Assembly (NCBI GenBank): GCA_002432565.1
Contig: DJFP01000017.1
Coordinates: 5,202-10,297 of the forward strand
From: Flavobacteriales bacterium UBA5869
Lineage (GTDB): Bacteria > Bacteroidota > Bacteroidia > Flavobacteriales_D > Crocinitomicaceae
DNA length: 5,096 bases
Direction of reading: 5' to 3'
The notes under the pieces were generated by a model that was not told the DNA's origin, searched no databases, and saw nothing but the letters and a program-made list of their open reading frames with translations. Below, piece after piece: positions 1 through 5,096 of the stretch. The translations under genes were made by a program, and so were the position numbers. Position 1 is the stretch's first letter, and every line of letters starts with the position of its first letter.

Positions 1-1010
1 TCAAATTGCTTCATTTCCTTATAAACCTGAGCCATTGCAAGCAATCCGTCTTTTTCCTCTTTTAAAAGTCCGTTTTTCTTAGCCAGGTCAGTTGATCTTT
101 GATACCAATAAAGTGCTTTTGAATATTGTTCGATGTAGAAATGGTAATCTCCCATGTTGTAAAGACTTTCTGAAACGGACTTCACGTCATTGACAGATTC
201 TCTTAGTTTGAGTGCTTTTTGGAAGTGAAGTCGTGCATTGGTAGTATCTCCTTTTTCGAAATAAACAATTGCCAGGTTATTTAATGCATGGGCTTTCGGT
301 GAAGTCAGATTTGTTTTCTGAGCCATTTGATAGGAAAGTTTGAAGAATTTTTCTGCCGGGCTGAATTTTTCAGAAATGCGGTAGATATCACCCAAACGTG
401 CATAAGCAGAACTCAATCCTCGATAATCTTTTGATTTGGAGGCTTTCGAAATGTAATTCTCATACGTTTCAATGGCGAGTTTTTCCTTATGCTGCAATAA
501 ATATGCTTCTGCCAATGAAATCAATCCTTCCGTTTTGTCTTTGGATTCCGGATTGTCCTTATTGTAAGTAATGGCTTTTTTGGCCCACAGCATGGAGGAA
601 TTTCCGTCATCCAGTTTCCGGTAGCCCGAAGCAATAATTTTGCAAACATCGGTTAATAAAGCCATATCACCACGTTCCTGTAATCTTGGGAGTGTGGCTT
701 TTGCCATGACAATTCCATCATTGATCCGGCCGTTCATAACGTAAAACTCTGCCAGCGTAATTTTCCCGAATTCAATTGCAGGTTGGTAATGATTGTCGAT
801 TCCAAAGAAGAAAAGTGTTTCACCGACGATCCTTAAAGAGTCTAACGATTCTGACTGATAGTAGATACTTAGTTTTTTAGCCGCATCAATCCGCTCGTTT
901 TCGCTACCATTGTTTAATAAATCCCATTGTTTCTTCGAATCATAGGATTGGGTGAATGACCAGAAATGAGTGCACACGGCAAAAAGAATAATGGCAGCAG
1001 AGATCTTCAT
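1..1010 (-). CDS. Exported TPR-repeat protein, N-terminal part (C-terminus beyond window edge)
   Basis: Reading the minus strand from ATG at 1010-1008 gives 336 uninterrupted codons that run off the left edge, so the protein is partial. Residues 1-20 form a signal peptide (MK start, hydrophobic AAIILFAV core, possible cleavage near FTQ|SY). The cysteine at residue 13 does not sit in a good lipobox. The rest is helical, with TPR helix-A signatures ending in a tyrosine (once shifted by one) at exact 40-residue steps: residues 81 (TLAEFY), 121 (IASGY), 161 (SLAEAY), 201 (RLGDIY), 241 (NLAIVY), 281 (NMGDYH) and 321 (AMAQVY). A weaker one lies at 41 (KLSIYY). The 40-residue TPR type is common in protein-binding scaffolds and regulators. 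In Bacteroidota, exported TPR arrays often precede a membrane helix and a histidine kinase or DNA-binding domain, but no such domain is visible here, so that is only a possibility. It is transcribed divergently from the dehydrogenase gene. Confidence 0.88.
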   Translation of the reverse strand, partial: MKISAAIILFAVCTHFWSFTQSYDSKKQWDLLNNGSENERIDAAKKLSIYYQSESLDSLRIVGETLFFFGIDNHYQPAIEFGKITLAEFYVMNGRINDGIVMAKATLPRLQERGDMALLTDVCKIIASGYRKLDDGNSSMLWAKKAITYNKDNPESKDKTEGLISLAEAYLLQHKEKLAIETYENYISKASKSKDYRGLSSAYARLGDIYRISEKFSPAEKFFKLSYQMAQKTNLTSPKAHALNNLAIVYFEKGDTTNARLHFQKALKLRESVNDVKSVSESLYNMGDYHFYIEQYSKALYWYQRSTDLAKKNGLLKEEKDGLLAMAQVYKEMKQF

Positions 1011-1032
1011 AAGTGTTTAAATAACTATAACC

Positions 1033-1040
1033 CAAACATA
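1033..1040 (-). promoter_or_regulatory. Candidate Bacteroidota -7 promoter box for the TPR gene
   Basis: On the minus strand, positions 1040 to 1033 read TATGTTTG, a perfect match to the Bacteroidota -7 consensus TAnnTTTG. A transcript starting a few bases downstream would have a leader of about 15-20 bases before the ATG at 1010, which is plausible. I see no convincing TTG-type -33 element at the expected distance upstream, so this is a candidate only. Confidence 0.4.
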
Positions 1041-1068
1041 AGAACAATCTTTTAAATGAATAGTAGAA

Positions 1069-1232
1069 GTTCCATAAGTTTAAAAAGTTCAAAAGTTCAA
1101 ACCCCAATAATTATAGAGATCAAAAGTTCGAATAACGTGATTAATCAAGAAAAATGCAGTTTGTAATCTACATTTTGAACATGCGTTAACCCTATTAAAC
1201 TCTTTGAACTCTTTTTGAACTTGTTTTAGAAC
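1069..1232. repeat. Symmetric cluster of GTTC/GAAC words (imperfect inverted repeat)
   Basis: GTTC occurs at 1069, 1087, 1095 and 1126. Its complement GAAC occurs at 1177, 1206, 1217 and 1229. All left copies are in one orientation and all right copies in the other. Pairing outermost with outermost gives dyad centres between about 1150 and 1154. The strongest arms are 1085-1101 (AAGTTCAAAAGTTCAAA) and 1203-1222. The reverse complement of 1203-1222 is the same sequence with three extra bases inserted. AAAAGTTC is also directly repeated at 1083-1090 and 1091-1098, and again at 1122-1129. The cluster fills the divergent intergenic region, so it could be an operator array, a cruciform or RNA-forming palindrome, or a decayed small repeat element. 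Its function is not determined. Confidence 0.5.
1138..1147. promoter_or_regulatory. Perfect 10-bp palindrome, possible operator
   Basis: The sequence TGATTAATCA is its own reverse complement. It lies near the middle of the divergent intergenic region and about 10 bases from the dyad centre of the surrounding GTTC/GAAC words. Palindromes of this size are typical of binding sites for dimeric helix-turn-helix regulators. In AT-rich DNA one can also occur by chance, so the regulatory reading is an inference. Confidence 0.25.
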
Positions 1233-1247
1233 TCAAAGCATTATGTG

Positions 1248-1255
1248 TACATTTG
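1248..1255 (+). promoter_or_regulatory. Candidate -7 promoter box for the P5C dehydrogenase gene
   Basis: TACATTTG matches the Bacteroidota -7 consensus TAnnTTTG exactly. The nearest upstream TTG (1221-1223) gives a spacer of 24 bases, slightly longer than usual, so the -33 element is weak. Transcription would begin around 1260-1262, leaving a short leader before the ATG at 1275. That position would exclude the upstream in-frame ATG at 1245 as the start. Confidence 0.42.
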
Positions 1256-1274
1256 TAATGCAAAAATGTATACT

Positions 1275-2903
1275 ATGTCAAACGCGTTATTTACGGTTCC
1301 AAAAGCAATCAATGAACCGGTAAAGGCTTATGTTCCGGGAAGTGCCGAGCATACGGCTTTGATTTCTGAATATAAAAGAATGTTGGACCAGGAACCAATC
1401 GATGTACCGATGTACATTGGTTCGGAGTTGGTTCGAACGAATAATAAAAAACCGATGTCGCCTCCACACGATCATAAAAAAGTGTTGGGACATTTCAATT
1501 ACGGAGATGCGTCTCATGTTTCCAAAGCTATTGATGCTGCGATGAATGCGCGTGAGCAATGGGCAAACCTTCCTTGGGAACAGCGTGCTGCGATCTTTTT
1601 GAAAGCTGCGGATTTATTGGCAGGACCTTTCAGAAATAAAATGAATGCTGCAACGATGTTGGGGCAATCCAAAAACGTCATGCAGGCTGAGATCGATGCA
1701 GCATGTGAGCTAATTGATTTTTTCCGTTTCAATGTTCAGTATTTGACTCAAATCTATAAAGACCAACCGGAATCTTTACCGGGAATGTGGAACAGATTGG
1801 AATACCGTCCGCTGGAAGGATTCGTTTTTGCTCTTACGCCGTTCAATTTTACTTCAATTGCTGCGAACCTTTGTGCTGCGCCTGCAATGATGGGGAATGT
1901 AATCGTTTGGAAACCTGCGGAATCTCAAATGTATTCGGCACAGGTAATTATGGAAGTATTCCGTGCAGCCGGAGTTCCGGACGGAGTAATCAATATGATT
2001 TCTGTAGACGGACCGGTGGCCGGTGATGTAATTTTCAAGAACAAACATTTGGCAGGATTACATTTCACAGGTTCAACAGGTGTATTCCGTCATTTATGGA
2101 AAGAGATCGGGAACAACATTGAGAATTACCGTGCATATCCAAGAATCGTTGGAGAAACAGGAGGAAAAGACTTCGTAATGGTCCACAAAAGTGCAAATGC
2201 AGCTGAAGTAGCAACTGCTTTGTCTCGTGGAGCATTTGAATTCCAGGGACAAAAATGTTCTGCAGCTTCACGTGCGTATATTCCATCCAATTTATGGCCG
2301 GATGTGAAAGAAATCCTGGTAAACCAGGTGAAATCATTTAAAATGGGTTCCCCGGAAGATTCTTCCAATTTCATCAATGCAGTAATCGATGAGCGTGCTT
2401 TCGATAAGATCTCCGGGTATATCGACTATGCGAAATCACAATCTGATGCTGAAATTATCGTGGGAGGTTCTTACGATAAATCGACCGGATATTTCATTGA
2501 ACCGACTGTTGTTGTAACGACAAATCCAAAATTCAGAACAATCGTTGAAGAGATCTTCGGACCGGTATTAACAATCTATGTTTATCCTGAAAATGAATTC
2601 GAAGCAACCTTGAAATTGTTGGACGAAACTTCTGAGTATGCATTGACCGGTTCAATTATGTCGAATGACCGCTATGCTATTCAAACTGCTACTAAGGCAC
2701 TTGAAAATGCGGCTGGAAACTTCTATATCAATGATAAGCCTACGGGGGCAGTTGTTGGTCAGCAGCCTTTTGGAGGTGCAAGAGGTTCCGGTACGAATGA
2801 CAAAGCAGGAGCTGCAATGAATTTATTGCGCTGGGTTTCTGCCAGAACAATCAAAGAAACATTTGTTCCACCGACAGATTACAAATATCCGTTCTTGGGA
2901 TAA
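1275..2903 (+). CDS. pruA: Delta-1-pyrroline-5-carboxylate dehydrogenase (L-glutamate gamma-semialdehyde dehydrogenase)
   Basis: This 542-residue enzyme oxidises L-glutamate gamma-semialdehyde to glutamate with NAD+, the second step of proline catabolism in the cytoplasm. Residues below count from the ATG at 1275. Visible aldehyde dehydrogenase landmarks are TPFNF (188-192, conserved Asn 191), WKPAESQ (212-218, cofactor-binding Lys 213), FTGSTGV (264-270), GETGGKD with general base Glu 294, and FQGQKCSAASR with catalytic Cys 328. EEIFGP follows, with cofactor-ribose Glu 426. The C-terminal PFGGARGSGTNDKAGA and the TIKETF tail are specific to the P5CDH (ALDH4A1-like) group, and the length fits monofunctional P5CDH. 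An in-frame ATG at 1245 would add ten residues, but the family-typical N-terminus (SNALFTVPKAINEPVKAY) and the -7 box at 1248-1255 favour 1275. No proline dehydrogenase domain is fused or adjacent. A terminator follows, so it appears monocistronic. Confidence 0.96.
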   Translation: MSNALFTVPKAINEPVKAYVPGSAEHTALISEYKRMLDQEPIDVPMYIGSELVRTNNKKPMSPPHDHKKVLGHFNYGDASHVSKAIDAAMNAREQWANLPWEQRAAIFLKAADLLAGPFRNKMNAATMLGQSKNVMQAEIDAACELIDFFRFNVQYLTQIYKDQPESLPGMWNRLEYRPLEGFVFALTPFNFTSIAANLCAAPAMMGNVIVWKPAESQMYSAQVIMEVFRAAGVPDGVINMISVDGPVAGDVIFKNKHLAGLHFTGSTGVFRHLWKEIGNNIENYRAYPRIVGETGGKDFVMVHKSANAAEVATALSRGAFEFQGQKCSAASRAYIPSNLWPDVKEILVNQVKSFKMGSPEDSSNFINAVIDERAFDKISGYIDYAKSQSDAEIIVGGSYDKSTGYFIEPTVVVTTNPKFRTIVEEIFGPVLTIYVYPENEFEATLKLLDETSEYALTGSIMSNDRYAIQTATKALENAAGNFYINDKPTGAVVGQQPFGGARGSGTNDKAGAAMNLLRWVSARTIKETFVPPTDYKYPFLG

Positions 2904-2921
2904 GGAAATATAGTAGTTTTT

Positions 2922-2949
2922 AAGAGGGCATCTGATGGGTGCCCTTTTT
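2922..2949 (+). terminator. Intrinsic terminator after the P5C dehydrogenase gene
   Basis: AAGAGGGCA (2922-2930) pairs with TGCCCTTTT (2940-2948) as a nine-pair stem with one G-T wobble and a nine-base loop. The stem runs into a T-rich tract (TTTTTATTT from 2945). It starts 18 bases after the dehydrogenase stop and ends about 18 bases before the next start codon, so it likely separates the two genes. Confidence 0.8.
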
Positions 2950-2967
2950 ATTTAAATCAACCGAATC

Positions 2968-3639
2968 ATGGATTTTGAAAAGAAATACCGCATTACACAA
3001 TTCCCTGGAGAAACAGTCAAAGCAATGTGGACCAGGGGTTATCAAGTCGTAGAGATTTATTACCACGATACATTGATCCTGACCCATAAAGGAGTGAATA
3101 AGCTTAGGGACGGAATAAAGTATCAGACCAAGGAGTTGGGAGAAATAGCGTTGAAACTTTCGGCTAAACCCATTACATTGGACATTATTATTGACGGATA
3201 TCATTGTGTAAATAATGTATCACATCCCGCTAAAGAATTGAAAAGCATGAGTACTTTTTTCTGGGTGATCACTGTTTTTGCAATTATTTCAAGTTTATTG
3301 GATGGAATACATCTGAGTTTTGATTTATCCCTGGGATCACTAATAACGCTGATCAATCTTTCGGTAGTGGCAGTATATATTGTATCTGCAGTTAATACAA
3401 ACAAATCAAAGCCATGGGCTTTTTATCTGGGGTTATCTATGTTTGGTTTTTGGACGTTAATTTCGTTATTAAGTCTTGTTTCCGGAAACATATTTATTAT
3501 TATGGTCTTTTTGATCAGAGTTGCATTTCTGGTTTTTTTGATAAAGAACATTAAATATGCGGTAGCAACAGCTAAGCATCATAAATTTGATTCTGGGGGA
3601 AATAGAACCAGTGAGGATTTGCTGGATTCAAAGATTTAG
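2968..3639 (+). CDS. Uncharacterised protein with soluble N-terminal domain and about four membrane helices
   Basis: I do not recognise this 223-residue protein. Residues 1-95 are soluble and mixed alpha/beta in character, with basic and aromatic patches (RGYQVVEIYYHDTLILTH around 23-40). Hydrophobic segments follow at about 96-112, 120-142, 150-171 and 173-193, consistent with four membrane helices. The polar tail from about 194 to 223 is rich in Lys/His, then Ser/Asp. There is no signal peptide, so the N-terminal domain is probably cytoplasmic, and four helices would return the tail to the cytoplasm. The start is well fixed: an in-frame TAA lies at 2953-2955 and the ATG at 2968 is the first available. 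It follows the dehydrogenase terminator without a recognisable promoter, so its expression may depend on read-through or an unseen promoter. Its stop lies one base from the stop of the convergent PorP/SprF gene. No function is assigned. Confidence 0.8.
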   Translation: MDFEKKYRITQFPGETVKAMWTRGYQVVEIYYHDTLILTHKGVNKLRDGIKYQTKELGEIALKLSAKPITLDIIIDGYHCVNNVSHPAKELKSMSTFFWVITVFAIISSLLDGIHLSFDLSLGSLITLINLSVVAVYIVSAVNTNKSKPWAFYLGLSMFGFWTLISLLSLVSGNIFIIMVFLIRVAFLVFLIKNIKYAVATAKHHKFDSGGNRTSEDLLDSKI

Positions 3640-3640
3640 T

Positions 3641-4675
3641 TTACCAAAGAGAAGGATTGTTCAAACGGTCATCCAGGTTGAAACGCAGGAAAATCTCAAC
3701 TCCTCCGCGTGATTTAGAGACAGGAGTTAACCGCGAAAGGTTGAAATCGTAAGCCATACCAACTGAAAATTGATGATACTGGAAATACCCCTTTGCGACG
3801 AAAGCATCTTTGTAGCGGCTGAATATTCCGAGCGCGGCAGCTACCGGTTTGATGGATCCGGTGAAATGTGAAGACTCACGAAGGTTGTAGCGCAGATAAG
3901 TTCCGAAAAGTACCTCAGAATACTTTGACTGGAATTGCATATAAACAGCAGGCTGCACAGCTAACGGAGTATTCCGGATATTAAAAGAGCTATTGATGAA
4001 CCCGGAAATCCGCATGGCTAATTTGTCCTCTGGCAAAGAAACGAATGATGAAGCAGGTTGATTGGCGTGATAAACCGCAAGGCCGCAATTCACATTATTA
4101 TTGACATTGTTATTAACGGAATATTTCATTCTGCGGAAGGTGTATACGATTCCGGCGCCCGCATCCATAAATAGGTGGTTGTATGAACCGAAATTTTCGC
4201 CGCTGCCTATGCTTGTATTGATTGCATCACCATCGAATTGACTTGCCCAGTTTCCCCTGCTCGGATCAAGGATCCGTTGATTCATCCCACCGTAAATTCC
4301 GATCCGCAGCAAACTATAACGTCCCATTTTGATATGGTAAGCCAAATCCAGGTTAAACTGGTTGGTAGTAACCTTCATGTCACCGGCAACATCATTGAAG
4401 AAGTTAACTCCTAAAGCTACAAAACTGTTGTTATCAGCATCTCTGCGTTGTAATCTGGCATCGAATGAAGCTGCAATTGTTTGATAAGGGGAAGCAACAC
4501 TATTCCATTGATTGCGGTAATTCGCGATGACCTGTATGTGTGAAAAAGCCCCTGTCAAAGCAGGATTTAAAAGCATAGGAGCATATTCCGTCTGGGCAAA
4601 ATGAACATCCTGCGACCAAACATCGTTTGTTACAACCCGGATCAGAATGAATATGCAAATGACAAACTTTTTCAT
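3641..4675 (-). CDS. PorP/SprF-family type IX secretion system outer-membrane protein
   Basis: This complete 344-residue protein belongs to the PorP/SprF family of outer-membrane beta-barrel proteins tied to T9SS and gliding motility. It has a signal peptide (hydrophobic 4-16, likely cleavage at WSQ|DVHF near 22). The family hallmark follows: FAQTEYAPMLLNPALTG (26-42), then VIANYRNQW (49-57). Other family features are GLAVYHANQP (198-207), GMAYDFNLSRL (306-316) and the C-terminal SRGGVEIFLRF (322-332). The alternating-residue strands across the body fit a barrel. The start ATG is at 4675-4673, one base after the stop of the upstream type B cargo gene, which implies co-transcription. Known SprF is needed for export of SprB, a cargo with a type B C-terminal signal. 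This protein probably serves the adjacent cargo in the same way, by inference from context. An Asn-rich insert (VNNN repeated) lies at 186-196. Confidence 0.93.
   Translation of the reverse strand: MKKFVICIFILIRVVTNDVWSQDVHFAQTEYAPMLLNPALTGAFSHIQVIANYRNQWNSVASPYQTIAASFDARLQRRDADNNSFVALGVNFFNDVAGDMKVTTNQFNLDLAYHIKMGRYSLLRIGIYGGMNQRILDPSRGNWASQFDGDAINTSIGSGENFGSYNHLFMDAGAGIVYTFRRMKYSVNNNVNNNVNCGLAVYHANQPASSFVSLPEDKLAMRISGFINSSFNIRNTPLAVQPAVYMQFQSKYSEVLFGTYLRYNLRESSHFTGSIKPVAAALGIFSRYKDAFVAKGYFQYHQFSVGMAYDFNLSRLTPVSKSRGGVEIFLRFNLDDRLNNPSLW
4094..4117 (-). repeat. Short tandem repeat coding VNNN-VNNN in the PorP/SprF gene
   Basis: On the minus strand, two 12-base units (GTTAATAACAAT, 4117-4106, and GTCAATAATAAT, 4105-4094) encode VNNN twice. 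A further half unit (GTGAAT, 4093-4088) encodes VN. The units differ at two positions, both synonymous in effect. The insert falls between a predicted strand (GAGIVYTF) and the conserved GLAVYH strand, so it probably lengthens a loop. Confidence 0.7.
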
Positions 4676-4676
4676 A

Positions 4677-5096
4677 TTATCTGATCAATGTTAGGTTACC
4701 TGATTTTTTAACTTCTTCACCGGTTACCAGTTTCATATCCAGGCGGTAGAAATAAACGCCCGAGTTTTGAGGCTTTCCGTTGAAATTACCATCCCATTGT
4801 AAATCGGTGGTTTGAGTTTCGAATACCTGTTCTCCCCATCGATTGAAAATCAATAATTGATAAGTTTCTAAACAAGGAAGTGTTCCTAGCAGACCAAAGG
4901 TATTGTTTACTTCCGGACCACTATTATTCGGTGAGAATACATTTGGCAAAGACAGGTTGTGGCAATCTACAAAAACATTGACGATTACCGTATCAGTTCC
5001 CGTACAGCCATTCGGATCGGATCCGACAACAATATAGTTATTCGAAGATGTTGGAATACAGACCGGATTATCGCAATCATCGCAGGATAAATATTG
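4677..5096 (-). CDS. Secreted T9SS cargo, C-terminal part with CHU_C/type B sorting domain (N-terminus beyond window edge)
   Basis: The minus-strand frame is open from the right edge to TAA at 4679-4677, giving the last 139 residues of a longer protein. Residues 1-45 are the end of an Ig/PKD-like adhesin repeat (LSCDDCDNPVC, then NYIVVGSDPNGCTGTDTVIV), a pattern common in large Bacteroidota surface proteins. From about residue 48 comes the gliding-motility-associated C-terminal domain: LPNVFSPNN (50-58), LLIFNRWGEQVFE, LQWDGNFNGKPQNSGVYFY and the terminal KSGNLTLIR. This is a type B T9SS signal, which directs export across the outer membrane to the surface or medium. The usual Asp-Gly...Asn-Asp after SPN is altered here (SPNNSGPEVNNTF). 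The next gene, one base downstream, encodes a PorP/SprF-family partner. What the missing N-terminal part does cannot be told. An apparent start at the TTG of 4949-4947 is only internal to this frame. Confidence 0.92.
   Translation of the reverse strand, partial: QYLSCDDCDNPVCIPTSSNNYIVVGSDPNGCTGTDTVIVNVFVDCHNLSLPNVFSPNNSGPEVNNTFGLLGTLPCLETYQLLIFNRWGEQVFETQTTDLQWDGNFNGKPQNSGVYFYRLDMKLVTGEEVKKSGNLTLIR

Noticed and set aside
965..980. Lipoprotein signal around Cys 13 of the TPR protein
   Set aside because: The residues before the cysteine (FAV) do not fit a lipobox, which needs Gly, Ala or Ser at -1. A standard signal peptide fits better.
1083..1129. AAAAGTTC direct repeats considered as a CRISPR or iteron array
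   Set aside because: Units are only eight bases, three copies, with irregular spacing and no nearby cas or replication-initiator gene. CRISPR repeats and spacers are far longer.
1287..2377. Several open frames of 64-90 codons on the minus strand, and one on plus (1787-2026), inside the dehydrogenase gene
   Set aside because: They overlap a gene with clear catalytic motifs throughout. Their translations are rich in Cys, His, Arg and Ser with no domain character, as expected of shadow frames.
1275..2903. Fusion to proline dehydrogenase (PutA-type bifunctional enzyme)
   Set aside because: The protein has a normal monofunctional P5CDH length and starts with the family-typical N-terminus. No proline dehydrogenase domain is present upstream or downstream in the window.
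2920..3404. Minus-strand open frames of 94 and 67 codons opposite the four-helix protein gene
   Set aside because: The plus-strand frame has membrane-helix periodicity and a constrained start. The antisense frames show neither and would read through the terminator hairpin.
4677..4949. A separate 90-residue gene starting with TTG at 4949
   Set aside because: The frame stays open to the window edge at 5096 and the upstream residues form a typical adhesin-repeat tail, so this is the C-terminus of a larger protein, not a small gene.

Overview
The window looks like chromosomal DNA from a Bacteroidota bacterium, most likely Flavobacteriales. The support is a gliding-motility/type IX secretion system (T9SS) type B cargo C-terminus followed directly by a PorP/SprF-family gene, perfect Bacteroidota-type -7 boxes (TAnnTTTG) upstream of two genes, absence of obvious Shine-Dalgarno sequences, and moderately AT-rich DNA. 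A Crocinitomicaceae-like source (for example near Fluviicola) is a guess from general protein character and was not tested.

Layout, left to right. (1) 1-1010, minus strand: the first 336 residues of an exported tetratricopeptide-repeat (TPR) protein whose C-terminus lies outside the window. It has a signal peptide, then repeats in an exact 40-residue register. (2) 1011-1274: a divergent, AT-rich intergenic region with a candidate promoter for each flanking gene. It also holds a striking symmetric set of GTTC/GAAC words in A/T-tracts and a perfect 10-bp palindrome. (3) 1275-2903, plus strand: a complete delta-1-pyrroline-5-carboxylate (L-glutamate gamma-semialdehyde) dehydrogenase, the second step of proline catabolism, closed by a clear intrinsic terminator at 2922-2949. 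(4) 2968-3639, plus strand: an unrecognised protein with a soluble N-terminal domain and about four membrane helices. (5) 3641-4675, minus strand: a complete PorP/SprF-family outer-membrane protein. (6) 4677-5096, minus strand: the last 139 residues of a large secreted protein, with the tail of an Ig/PKD-like adhesin repeat and then a CHU_C/type B T9SS sorting domain.

Functionally, items 5 and 6 form one unit: the secreted protein stops one base before the PorP/SprF gene begins. This is the cargo-plus-partner arrangement known from SprB/SprF, where the SprF-type protein is needed for export of its type B cargo. The dehydrogenase appears to be a stand-alone metabolic gene, since no proline dehydrogenase is visible here. 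The TPR protein and the four-helix protein have no assignable pathway from this window. I see no mobile element, RNA gene or CRISPR array. The items most worth follow-up are the symmetric intergenic region, the type B cargo/SprF pair with its altered linker motif, and the unrecognised membrane protein.
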